Source: Euperipatoides rowelli
Taxonomy: Eukaryota; Onychophora; Udeonychophora; Euonychophora; Peripatopsidae
Length of the DNA: 12,674 nt
Assembly (NCBI GenBank): GCA_003024985.2
Contig: PXIH01S0007788.1
Strand: one strand, 5' to 3'
Under the pieces are notes generated by a model. That model searched no databases, was not told the origin of the DNA, and saw only the letters and a list, made by a program, of their open reading frames with translations. How positions within the stretch are numbered: position 1 is the stretch's first letter; every line of letters begins with the position of its first letter. Both the position numbers and the translations under genes were made by a program. This document shows, one piece after another, positions 1-8,533 of this stretch.

Positions 1-270
1 TTTATTTTTTCTAGTGAATATTTTTTTTGTAGTAAAAATCTTTGAAATTCAATAATAAATAGAAAAATAAAAATCCGTTACATTTGACCTTTAATGTTTT
101 TATGTAAATTGCTTTTATTTAGTCTTAATACTGTGTTGAAAAGCAAATATTCATATACAAATTATTGTGAAATCAGACCTACTGTAACATATACGGATCT
201 CCAATTTTCACAAATCTCTCATTCATGATTGTAAAAAATTGTCATAATTAGTTTTTTTAAAATCATGTTT

Positions 271-436
271 TAATTATTATAATAAGGCCAAACATTTTAC
301 CAACTTAAGTTAGATGACTTAAAAGATAAACCTTTTAGCCTCTATATTAATACAGAATAATATAGAGGCTAAATGGTTTATCTTTCAAATGATCCAACTT
401 TAGTTGGCAAAAGGATTGGTCTTCTAATTATAATTA
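271..436. repeat. Foldback (inverted-repeat) element, MITE-like
   Basis: Two 79-nt arms (271-349 and 358-436) are inverted copies around an 8-nt loop (350-357). By hand alignment without gaps they match at 66 of 79 positions, and the inner 28 nt (322-349 against 358-385) differ at one base only. The core reads tagcctctatatta. Outside the arms, weaker complementarity (T-rich on the left, A-rich on the right) may extend to about 236 and 476. No coding capacity is present. The size and near-perfect hairpin fit a non-autonomous DNA transposon of the MITE/foldback kind. A small-RNA precursor is an alternative. No target-site duplication is clear. Confidence 0.7.
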
Positions 437-570
437 CCTAAACGGCCTTAAAAAAAAACTTATATTTTAATTCTATTTGCATGTTTATTCTGTATTCAGT
501 GAGGAATATGTACCATACTTCTTTCCTAAAAAAAAAAAAAATAGGTCCATTAAGTTGGTCCTCCACTATT

Positions 571-1075
571 AAATTTACATCTGTACTTTTTTAATGTCAA
601 AATTTTTGAACATTTTTGTAAAGCAAACAATTTTTTATACATTCACGGTTTTTGAGAAATTTGAATTTGAGATTTGCCTAAAGCTTAACATTGTAGCACG
701 TTTTTGACTTAAAACATGATTTTTCATTGCCGAAGCGATGAACGGTTATTGTATATTTTTGTGCACTCAAAATATAATTTTGAACACCAAACAATTCCTG
801 AAATTAAGTTTAACTAATTTAGGGCCTGGTTACCCAAATTTGGAATTTACATAATTTTTTACACCAAAATTTTTGAACAAGGTTTGTACAAAGACCAGAA
901 AATTTTGTTCGCATTGGGTTTTTTAGAAAATCTAATGTTTAATTTGGGTGTACCACATAAAACATGGAACCAATTTTTGTATTTACAGAAATTTGTTTCG
1001 TGCCAAAGTTCTGTTCCCTCTTTCAAATTTACATATTTATGCAAATTACACTAAATTTTTGAATAAGTTTTGTAC
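571..1075 (+). repeat. Three degenerate dispersed direct repeats
   Basis: A motif of the form AATTTACAT, then about 15-20 nt, then AAATTTTTGAA followed by a TTTGTA(CA)-like stretch occurs at about 571-622, 844-890 and 1025-1075. The second and third copies match best (both end in TTTGTACA). Spacing is irregular, about 273 and 182 nt, so this is not a simple tandem array. It may be remnants of one older repeat family. The base composition is low in complexity, so the call is weak. Confidence 0.35.
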
Positions 1076-1372
1076 AGTGAACATAAAATCTATGTAAAGT
1101 ATAAAATATTCCAAGTGTTATATTTTCCTTGGAACTCGTTTTTATTTTTGTTTTGAGACTTAAGCAATACATGTGACCGCTTATTTATAACATTGTTTGT
1201 GAACCTTAGAACTTAAGCTTTTGTGTATGCAAACATATATAGTTAGACTAATTGTATACTGTATTATATTTTATTAAATTCTAATTGCTTTTATTTCTTA
1301 TGGTATTTGTTACTGAGTGCTGCAGCCATACTCATAATTATGACTTTATTTAATGAGCATAGAGCACAATTT

Positions 1373-1430
1373 TAGTCAAGACATAACACGTTGAACACCA
1401 CGGAGCATGCTCATAGTCAAGACATATCAC
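1373..1430 (+). repeat. Short direct repeat, 41-nt period
   Basis: The 17-mer tagtcaagacataacac at 1373-1389 recurs as tagtcaagacatatcac at 1414-1430 with one difference. The palindrome gagcatgctc lies between them at 1403-1412. It may be a small local duplication. No function can be assigned. Confidence 0.5.
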
Positions 1431-1583
1431 TTATGACATTTGAGCACTTATACTTTCCTAATTATTACCATCATTGTTATTAACTTACTGTATATCCTGT
1501 ATAAATCAAATTATATAGTAAGTCTTTGTTGAAAAAATTGTGCTTTATTATACTGTATATACAGTATATATATATTTTTACAG

Positions 1584-1672
1584 GTACTCTGCATCTGTAG
1601 GAGCCAAACATATTCACACGTCGGCGAAGCTAAACAAAGGAATAGAAGAGTTATTTCTAGATCTGAGTAGAA
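1584..1672 (+). CDS. RAB21: RAB21-like GTPase, penultimate coding exon (partial gene)
   Basis: This 89-nt internal exon carries the last base of one codon, 29 whole codons and the first base of the next. It is bounded by cag (1581-1583) and a donor gtaagc from 1673. The reading begins YSASVGAKHIHTSAK and continues NKGIEELFLDLSR. The TSAK stretch is the G5 box of Ras-superfamily GTPases, whose SAK contacts the guanine base. GAKHxHTSAKxNKGIEELFLDL is characteristic of Rab21, an early-endosomal Rab involved in endocytosis and integrin traffic (family knowledge). The exon covers the end of the G domain and helix alpha-5. The split AGA codon (A at 1672, GA at 7090-7091) restores the family order SRRMIE with the next exon. 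Earlier exons with the P-loop and switch regions lie outside the window. Rab5/Rab22-type relatives are less likely because of the tail seen in the next exon. Confidence 0.93.
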
Positions 1673-2420
1673 GTAAGCCTCTATCTTAAACATTAACAAC
1701 TTTGGTAGCACATATCTTTATAATTCTAACATCTAATGTATTTTCTTTTTATATGGTCAATTTTCCCCCCTTTTTAAAGTTTTCACATATATTTTTTTAT
1801 ATAATCCAAAACTCAGATTTACAGTGTATATCCAAGTTTTATTTGTAGGACCTACAGTACATCAAAAATATATTTGTCTGCTTAATTAGAATTATTTAGC
1901 TTGAAAGGATCTATTTTTCTTATCTGTGACTAAAAAAAAAACTTGTATAAATAAGAATTTTAATATTTTTACAATTAATATGCTTTCATATTTCTTAATC
2001 CTTTTGATTCGTACCACTTTATATCTCTTTGGACATTAGGCTGATTTTATATGAATGTTTTGTTTTCTTTAGGAAAAGTTACACAAAATGTTTTTATTCT
2101 CAGTTTTCAAAGAAAATATCTTTTTAAAAAAAAATTTAAAACTCACTTCCTCTTGAAAATGGTAGTGTTATAAGTGCCACTTGGTGGTACTGATTTCAAG
2201 AAGTTTTTGATGTCATTTGAGGTGTGTTCGTCAATAGTTAACTTTTTCAATTTAAACTATTCAATACTTTTTCGTTCGTCGATAAGGTGTTACTGCTATA
2301 GCAGACTAATTTTTTAATTATTTAAATTTAACAAAACTTTTAAGCACATAATANACTGTATACAGTATGTTGCTAAAATGTAATAATTGTTTATAAAAGT
2401 TTAGGGGGTTACTAGTTATC

Positions 2421-2434
2421 GTTGCCATGGAAAC
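2421..2434. promoter_or_regulatory. Candidate RFX X-box
   Basis: GTTGCCATGGAAAC fits the palindromic X-box bound by RFX transcription factors (GTTGCC, short spacer, GGCAAC type) except for one base in the right half. It stands in a locally GC-richer patch, with an inverted CCAAT (attgg) about 10 nt downstream. This motif is frequent in conserved metazoan non-coding elements. The match is direct, but function is inferred. Confidence 0.4.
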
Positions 2435-2960
2435 GGCTGTCGTATTGGTTCTTAATATAGTCATTTTGCTCCATTTTGTAAGGAAAAATTACAGATCGTA
2501 AAAACTAACAAAGTTTTACTTCAATGATATACAGTACTTAGTTTTTGAAAATTTTGATTTTTAAATCATTTTTAGCAGCAACAAGAGAGATGTAAGTTTT
2601 ACAATATTTCGGAATTTACTGTTTACATCAGATTTAACCTTTAAAATATATACTTTATCTGTATCCAAAGTTTCAGATCTATATCTCATTCACAGGCAAA
2701 AATATTGAAAGAGCAACTGTCAAAATGTGTTAAAATTCAATTTTGAGATATTCAATTCAAACATTTATTTAAATTTTACGAACGTTTGTAACCATTGCCG
2801 AATCAAATGGGCAGTACTGGGATCTCTAGAACATTTGCCATTAGTAAACATTTATTAATTATACGTTTTATTATTTTTTTTTATCCAAATTTATAAAGAG
2901 TATAATTTTTTTTTAATAATTCATCATGTTTTTGTAAGCACAATTGTAAGCGTCAGTATC

Positions 2961-3063
2961 GGCCATTTTGTTTACAGGTTGATGATGTAGCGAAAAATCA
3001 CGTGATTTCTTGTTAGCAAATTAGCACTCAAATTGTACATTCAGAAACATCATTATGACGTCG
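2961..3063. promoter_or_regulatory. Cluster of YY1-, M-box- and CRE-like sites
   Basis: Within about 100 nt lie ggccattttg (2961-2970, YY1-like), the 14-bp perfect palindrome aaatcacgtgattt (2995-3008, containing the TCACGTGA E-box/M-box) and tgacgtcg (3056-3063, one base from the CRE palindrome). Such CpG-containing sites are uncommon in this AT-rich intron, and the grouping suggests an intronic enhancer. Only sequence matches support this. Confidence 0.35.
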
Positions 3064-4031
3064 GATTTAAATACTCTGTGAATGTAAACGTTACCCCCAA
3101 GAAGTATCACTTTAATTATATGACATAAACCACACTTTCTTTAAACATCAGAATATAAATTCTTATTTCTACTGATAGAGGGAGAATTATTATTTTAAAA
3201 AAGATATAAATGACAGCTTCCATATCAATAAAACGCAGTCTTTCTACTGTAATGAAATCACGCATTTTAGGGCTGTTTTATTCAGATTTTTCTTTTTTTT
3301 TCTCTTAAAAATTAAGAGGTATGGTTAACAAAATCAATTTTTACATATTTTTAGAATTATTTAGTCCATAATTTTGGTACTATTTTTTTTTTGAGAAAAG
3401 AACAAAGAATTTAAAAATGCTAAATACTGAAAATGTCATTTTTTGAAGCATTAATGACTATAACATACCCGTATACCCCCATAACCGCACAAAATGAACT
3501 AGACTGTTCGTCATTAAAAAATTTAATTTCATTCGTCGTTTCAAACTTTCTGGCACTGCTCGAGAAGCGGGTTACTTTGTGAGATTTGGTTTTCATAATG
3601 GCTGACAAAGTTATCATCGCTTCAACTTGGATTTATTAAAGTGATTGAAATTATGTAAAAACAGTGATTACAATATCTTAGATGATAGGATAGCGATAAT
3701 ATTTCATTTTAATCATCTGAAATCCTAATCATGAATTTTACATTAATTTTTTTTGGGATGAAATACATCAATTTTAAATATCCTCGTAAGTAAGGCGGCA
3801 CAATTCTTTACCTGAAAGGATTAATGCTGTAATTTGAAAATGCTAGTCTTTGTAAAATAGTCTTTGATACAAACATTTTTTTTTTCTCNTTTTATTAATA
3901 AGTTAGAATTTCATCTACACTTGCATCGGAATTATTGTTGCATAAAAACATACTAAACTATTTTATTATGATCGAGTACTTTGCTACTCAGAAAGGGATA
4001 ACTTTGATCGTTCGTCTATAAAATTGAATGT

Positions 4032-4039
4032 TCACGTGA
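4032..4039. promoter_or_regulatory. Second M-box E-box (TCACGTGA)
   Basis: TCACGTGA followed by CC matches the core of sites used by MiT/TFE bHLH-zip factors, which act on lysosomal and endosomal genes in animals. Two further CACGTG hexamers occur in the same intron at 4368-4373 and 5692-5697. Binding is not shown by sequence alone. Confidence 0.3.
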
Positions 4040-4645
4040 CCAGGTACAAACCAAATAAATGAAACGCACTGAAAAACCTAATGACGAACATGCCTTGGAA
4101 TATTATATCAGTTCCAACCTTGGCCAGAATAAGTGAGTCAAGCTTAGTCCGTCATATTTGGTCACAAGAAATTATAATAACGATAGATGAACAAACAAAT
4201 GCACTATTAATCATGGATATATCCTGATTACTGTATAGTCATGATTAAAAGAATAATATAAATATTCTATCAATATGTAATAAATTGTAGCTATTCTATT
4301 ACCAAATCTGTACAATAAAACGGTAACAGTCGGTCACATTTATAGAAAAGCTCATGTGCAAGATTTTCACGTGCTGTGATTTCACGTTCTTAGATTTAGA
4401 TATTAGCATTTATTATTAAAAAAACTAGAAATAAAATTAACAAACTACCATTTATCGGTTTGATTTTATTCATTTAGATAAAAAAAAAATATTTATTATT
4501 ATTAACCAATAAGATAAGATCTACTGTAATGCATGATTGTGCTAATAATAACCACATATTTTTTTCATTTGAATATTTTGAAACATACGTTCTCTCATTA
4601 AGAGATTTATATTTTTAATCGTTTTTAAAATGATTTTAGGAGTAT

Positions 4646-4676
4646 GGGGATGGGAAGAGGGGATCTCGGGATGGGG
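4646..4676 (+). other. G-quadruplex motif in the intron
   Basis: Five runs of three or four G (4646-4649, 4652-4654, 4659-4662, 4668-4670, 4673-4676) are separated by loops of 2, 4, 5 and 2 nt. This satisfies the usual rule of four G-runs with loops of 1-7 nt. It is on the sense strand, so it would be present in the RAB21 pre-mRNA. It stands out because runs of G are rare around it. Confidence 0.6.
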
Positions 4677-5200
4677 AATATCTAGAGCCCCGTTGTGTTT
4701 CATTTCACAAGGTGCGTTTCAGCTAGTACTTTACCGATATATAAGAAATTGCATTTATAAAGCTAAAAGACTATATTCTAAAATACTGTACAATTCTAGA
4801 ATATTATAATTTGAAGATATTTTCAAAGCAGCTGTTTAATTACAAATGCAGATTATTGTAAGACCTATGCTAATACTGATTGACACTATGAGATAGAATC
4901 TAATTAGTGAATAATAAATAATTAGAAATGGCAATACTATACTTATATAAAAACTCAATTGCTTACAAAGTAATTAACAAGCTAATCAACAAGCTTGCAA
5001 AAGTTGAAACTCCATAAATAAAAAGAACATTTGAAAATAAACATTTCCAAATTAACATTTCAAGCAAATGGTTTTAAACGTTAATTACATCCGCTCAGCA
5101 AGCTAATAACAACGCCCCTTTAGTCCGGGAATAATAACATTTCAATCTACTTATGGACCGAAGTGAAGGCAAACGGTCAGAATATAAAATCTCATTAGTG

Positions 5201-5295
5201 ATTGGCAAGTTAGATATGCAGATGAAGCTACAAATGTCTTGAGAATCGGATCAGCGGATATAAAAGCCAGGAGTATCAGTGGACCAACACTCATC
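5201..5295 (+). promoter_or_regulatory. Candidate TATA/CCAAT core promoter inside the intron
   Basis: TATAAAAG lies at 5259-5266 in a GC-richer setting (gcggatataaaagccagg). An inverted CCAAT (ATTGG, 5201-5205) stands about 58 nt upstream. A start about 30 nt after the TATA box would fall near 5290, at acactcatcc. This is the spacing of a classical Pol II promoter on the + strand. No long ORF follows; the first ATG (5397) opens only eight codons. TATA-like words are common by chance in AT-rich DNA, so the call is tentative. Confidence 0.3.
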
Positions 5296-5500
5296 CAGAG
5301 ATTGACACACTTTCTGGTCTGACCTGTCAAGCTCATCTAATAGTCTGACCAATCAATAGCTAGACAACCACTGTAGTTGCTGTTCTACCTCCAAAAATGA
5401 CCACGACCACACTGCATCCTTAATAAAAAAAACCCAGTAATTTCTACCCACAGACACGTTCACTGTTAAAATACTATAGGGTTACATAAATGGCACAGCT

Positions 5501-5760
5501 GACCTACTAATAGCTGATTGCCTGTTACATATACTTCTTTCTTCCAGCCTATACTGTTTCTTTTATAATGCTTTATCATAATTAATACGTTTTCTTATAT
5601 TATAAATTCCTTTGTGATTATATAATACTGCTTAATAAGTTATGCCTTCTTTAGTCTAAATAATCTAATGCCATCTACAGTAAATCGAATGCACGTGAAG
5701 TTTAAAAAATATATGAAGTGACAAATTGTGCAAAATTGAATAAAACTGCAATTTAAACTC
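5501..5760 (+). other. Candidate cryptic terminal exon: branch point, acceptor, poly(A) signal
   Basis: The branch-point-like ctactaat (5504-5511) is followed 30-odd nt later by tacttctttcttccag, an acceptor ending at 5547. AATAAA follows at 5739-5744, with cgtgtata from about 5760 as a possible GU-rich downstream element. If used after the RAB21 donor at 1672, the exon would add about a dozen residues before TAA and remove the prenylated tail. Otherwise it could end a separate intronic transcript. No matching homologous protein is recognised, so this rests on signals only. Confidence 0.25.
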
Positions 5761-6741
5761 GTGTATACAGTATTTATCCCTCCCTCCTTCATTTATGTCA
5801 ATTTTTTTTATCCAAAACGAAAGCATTATTCAGGTTAATCATGTAACTAATGGCAACATTTGCTGTTATATTTAGATTTTTTATTAATGTTTTTGTTTTT
5901 GAAATTCCTTCTGAATTTTAATTTTTTTTTTAAATACTGTTGGTTCAAAAAAGTATCAAGGAAAAAAATATACACTTTATAGCGATTTAACATTGGGATT
6001 TGTTATACTGTACATACATTATTTAACATTCAAAGTAATACTTTAATTTTTTTTTTGGGGGGGATTGACTTTGTTTTTATGTACAATAATAAAATCATAC
6101 AAAAATTATGCTGGAAATATTTTTTTTTTTTTTTAAAGATTTTAATTTGATAAAAAATGCAATGCTAAAATAAGACAGCAGATTGTGTGATTTATTTGCA
6201 TTTTTATTTTGAAATTATTCTTATTAATTTTAAATATTCATTGCATTTTATTGTAAATAAAATTATGAAATTAATAATGGAAAATTACTTACTAATTCAT
6301 CTATTCTTGCTTAAAATCAAAAAATTTCAACACGACGCCCGTCTAACAAAGTCTTTTACCTCGATTCTCTGCAGATGTTTGAAAATAACGCTAACAGCCT
6401 TTGGGATTTTCTTTTCTCTATTTCTCCAAAACAATAATTAAATTATAAAAGTTTTGGACAACATTTTAATATAGCGTAACAATAAAATATTAGAATTTCC
6501 TTATACGGTAATAATTTTTAGTGTTTATAGTATAAAACAATTTTGATCATCGGTAAATTTGAAACAACCGACTACTGTATATCTTATGATGATGAGAAAT
6601 TCTAATTGAATTAGATAATCCAAAAATCATATTTTCTTGAATATTTAGAGTTTAGTGAATGAAAATAATAAAATACACATTTTTGTTCCAAATTTAATAA
6701 AATATTGAAAAATCATAATGAAATAAACAAATCTGTCACTA

Positions 6742-6758
6742 CCCCCCCACCCCCACCC
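6742..6758. other. C-rich tract (minus-strand G-quadruplex-capable)
   Basis: C-runs of 7, 5 and 3 are separated by single A residues. On the - strand this gives three G-runs, the longest of which can supply two, so a short-loop quadruplex is possible. It is an isolated low-complexity tract about 330 nt before the terminal exon. Confidence 0.4.
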
Positions 6759-7089
6759 ACACTCACATCTGGGAAAAACAAAATAAATTATCTTTCCCAA
6801 AGCTTGGACAGTTAGCCCCATTGTAACTGTCCTAATTTAGATTGCCAATCTATTAGCAAAATTGAACTCTACAGAAGGAAATTGCTGTGCTCTTAATTTC
6901 GTTTATAATTTCCACTGTTCTTTGTGAATATAAAGCTTTTTCTGATAGTTTGTGACAGGAAAAAATAATTTCCCTCATTTTATTTTGAATTGAAAGGATA
7001 AAAGTGAGATTATTTTTAATAAACATTTTTCGTTCTGCCAGTTTTTAAAATAAGTAATTTTGATTTTTATCCTTTATTCTCTTTTTCAG

Positions 7090-7223
7090 GAATGATAGAA
7101 AATGCCAAAGAAAATGACCTCCATAAGGCCAATAGTTCAAGTGATCACGTTAGAGGAATCAAAAATGTCCTTGTAGTCGATGATGAACCCGAAAGAAAAT
7201 CTGGTGGAGGCTGTTGTTCGTAA
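7090..7223 (+). CDS. RAB21: RAB21-like GTPase, terminal coding exon with prenylation tail
   Basis: The exon opens after ctttttcag with GA, which completes the split arginine codon, then 43 codons and TAA (7221-7223). The reading starts MIENAKEND, passes through a polar linker (KANSSSDHV), then VLVVDDEPERKSGGGCCS. The segment matching V(Q/L)(I/V)(I/V)DDEP plus SGGGCC is what identifies Rab21 rather than another Rab. The two cysteines are the expected sites of geranylgeranylation by Rab geranylgeranyl transferase, which anchors the protein in endosomal membranes. The protein stops one residue after CC, whereas the mammalian protein, as I recall it, has a few more residues. With the previous exon this gives 73 residues, about the last third of a protein of some 220. 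The frame is intact and appears functional. Confidence 0.94.
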
Positions 7224-7253
7224 ATAAGCTGGAACGAAGAAAGTTTTTGTAAA

Positions 7254-7259
7254 AATAAA
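7254..7259 (+). terminator. Proximal poly(A) signal candidate
   Basis: AATAAA lies 31 nt after the RAB21 stop codon. Downstream sequence is only weakly GU-rich (cttgtaaaataattg), so cleavage here would give a very short 3' UTR. The A-run at 7313-7326 could cause internal priming of cDNA and mimic an end. Confidence 0.4.
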
Positions 7260-7340
7260 TAATTATGTAAAGTCCTTTCTACTCACTTGTAAAATAATTG
7301 AAACTGGAAAGCAAAAAAAAAAAAAATTTTTTTTTTAGTT

Positions 7341-7378
7341 TTGACACAGTGTTTTATTGTAATGTTTAACACTGTCAA
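7341..7378 (+). other. 3' UTR stem-loop
   Basis: ttgacacagtgtt (7341-7353) pairs with aacactgtcaa (7368-7378): 11 base pairs with a 2-nt bulge on the left arm and a 14-nt loop. It directly follows the A/T homopolymer step. It may be an RNA structure in the RAB21 3' UTR. Confidence 0.5.
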
Positions 7379-8100
7379 GGATCTTGCCAAAAAGAACATT
7401 AGAAATGTCAAGATTATTTATCAGAACTACCGCAATGTGCATCATCGTGTGTTTTCAAGAAAGGTAAGCTGTTCCTTCATTGGCGATTGTGCAATTCGTA
7501 AATAATTCATGCAACCGTGTACAATTAAAATAAGTTCTAAAGACATGAAGATTTTTTTTTGCAGCAGCAGAAAGCAAAATGCATCTTCATTTTCATAAAA
7601 GAAAAAAAAATGTTAATCAATAATTATTATAACCTTTACTAGGAATTATAGTATGCATTTATCTTAAACAAAATGGGAAAGATTTTCTAGCTTAATTCCA
7701 AGTAATTGCATCATATATTTAATCGTTTTTAAACTCTTAGCTTTTAAGTCATTTTATTTTAAATGAAAATCCAACTGCTATTTTCCTTTCAAACATGTGT
7801 CCGATTACATTATTTCATTCTTCACTGTACAAAAAACATCTTTGGATACTTACTGTAAATACTTTAAATCTGGAGAAATGAAATCCTGCATTCATTACTG
7901 CTAATATTACTGTGTTCATCTTTGGTCGTCAGTACTTTGTATGTTTAGATCTAATGGAAAGTTGGCAAAGTATTCATGACGTTTAAATTTGTGGATTTAC
8001 ATTTTGTGTGTGCATTCAACTTCTATCCATCCATTTTTCCCTCTCCCCTCTGTGACTTTTACCCTTGAGTAACATTAAGAAAAAAAATATTGCTATAACT

Positions 8101-8517
8101 TATAAAAATATATACTGTATATATTGTTCGTCAGAATATATGTACTGTAAATGTGAAATAAACTTCACTTTATATACCGTACAGTAACTAAATATTAATA
8201 GGTATACAAACATACTGCACAGCACATATTCTATTACTGTATGTACACAATATCTACAGTATATCCTGTATGTGGGTACAGTATATACAGTATGATATAC
8301 AGTACAAATTCATAGTTTGTAGGCTTATTGTTTGTAGTTCAAAATACTGTACTGTATGTATACTGTGTATACAGTTTATATCCACAATTGCCATATATAT
8401 ACTTGTACTGTATGTATACTGTACATGTACAGTCAGTATGTACCATATACTATACTGTATTTACTTTGTATGATATGTAATGTACTGTATATAGTTTATA
8501 AACTATACTGTATATAC
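8101..8517. repeat. TACTGTA/TACAGTA-rich array
   Basis: About 15 exact copies of TACTGTA or its complement TACAGTA fall in roughly 420 nt, often as tatactgtatata or as facing pairs. At 70% AT the random expectation is about 0.1. The spacing is irregular, so it is not a strict tandem satellite. It includes an 18-bp perfect palindrome at 8490-8507. Single copies of the same word are scattered through the whole window, for example near 1550, 4786, 6008, 9549 and 11408. The 67-aa plus-strand ORF here is a by-product of the repeat. Confidence 0.75.
8157..8162 (+). terminator. Poly(A) signal candidate
   Basis: AATAAA lies about 930 nt after the RAB21 stop codon, in gtgaaataaacttcac. No clear GU-rich element follows within 40 nt, and the TACTGTA array begins around it. 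It is a weak alternative end. Confidence 0.25.
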
Positions 8518-8533
8518 ATTTAAATCAATATTT

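Larger units (their letters stand above)
1..1583 (+). other. 3' part of an upstream RAB21 intron
   Basis: This stretch precedes the first visible RAB21 exon and ends in a 3' splice site, cag at 1581-1583, after a T-rich run (tatatatttttacag). No exon, RNA gene or long ORF is recognisable in it. The two short minus-strand ORFs (about 859-1044 and 1511-1711) show no family motif, and the second overlaps the real exon in antisense. It contains a foldback at 271-436 and weak direct repeats at 571-1073 and 1373-1430, listed separately. The intron assignment follows from the splice site and from the missing N-terminal two thirds of RAB21, which must lie before the window. Confidence 0.8.
1673..7089 (+). 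other. Last RAB21 intron (5.4 kb, GT-AG)
   Basis: The donor is gtaagc at 1673. The acceptor is the strong pyrimidine tract tttattctctttttcag ending at 7089. The protein is continuous across the junction (LDLSR-R-MIENA), so no obligatory exon is missing. The short ORFs inside (about 3420-3617 minus, 5151-5336 minus, 6187-6441 plus) show no domain, no splice support and the codon make-up of AT-rich noise. Apart from homopolymer runs and scattered TACTGTA motifs, the notable parts are X-box, M-box and CRE-like sites, a G-quadruplex motif, a C-rich tract and a promoter/splice/poly(A) signal set near 5200-5745, listed separately. Confidence 0.88.
7224..8100 (+). other. RAB21 3' UTR, proximal part
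   Basis: This follows the stop codon directly and has no ORF of note. It holds the first AATAAA (7254-7259), an A14T10 homopolymer step (7313-7336), a hairpin at 7341-7378 and otherwise AT-rich sequence. How much of it is in the mature mRNA depends on which poly(A) signal is used. Confidence 0.7.

Noticed and set aside
3420-3617. 65-aa minus-strand ORF in the intron.
   Set aside because: No recognisable domain, no upstream context, no splice or poly(A) support; length is expected by chance.
3597-3638. ATGGCTGACAAAG on the + strand with a good start context, like the first exon of a gene.
   Set aside because: It opens only a 13-codon frame before a stop and has no promoter or donor that would continue it.
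3666-3730. Imperfect hairpin (gatta/taatc and agatgat/atcatct arms) as a possible microRNA precursor.
   Set aside because: A large internal loop and short paired segments fall short of a microRNA precursor; such partial hairpins are common in AT-rich DNA.
4208-4248. ttaatcatg/catgattaa inverted repeat.
   Set aside because: Only 9-bp AT-rich arms with a 23-nt spacer; expected by chance at this scale.
5151-5336. 61-aa minus-strand ORF with a hydrophobic centre resembling a signal peptide.
   Set aside because: No homology recognised; it is antisense to the better supported TATA-type signals, and nothing downstream supports a secreted protein.
6187-6441. 84-aa plus-strand ORF with hydrophobic stretches.
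   Set aside because: Composition (I, L, F, K, N) is what AT-rich DNA yields in any frame; no motif, and it lies in the intron without expression signals.
8270-8473. 67-aa plus-strand ORF rich in C, Y and I.
   Set aside because: It is a translation of the TACTGTA array.
8101-8517. Many GTACTGTA and ATACTGTA words look like seed sites for miR-101 and miR-144.
   Set aside because: The words also occur in the opposite orientation and throughout introns, so a simple repeat explains them. The organism and its microRNAs are unknown.
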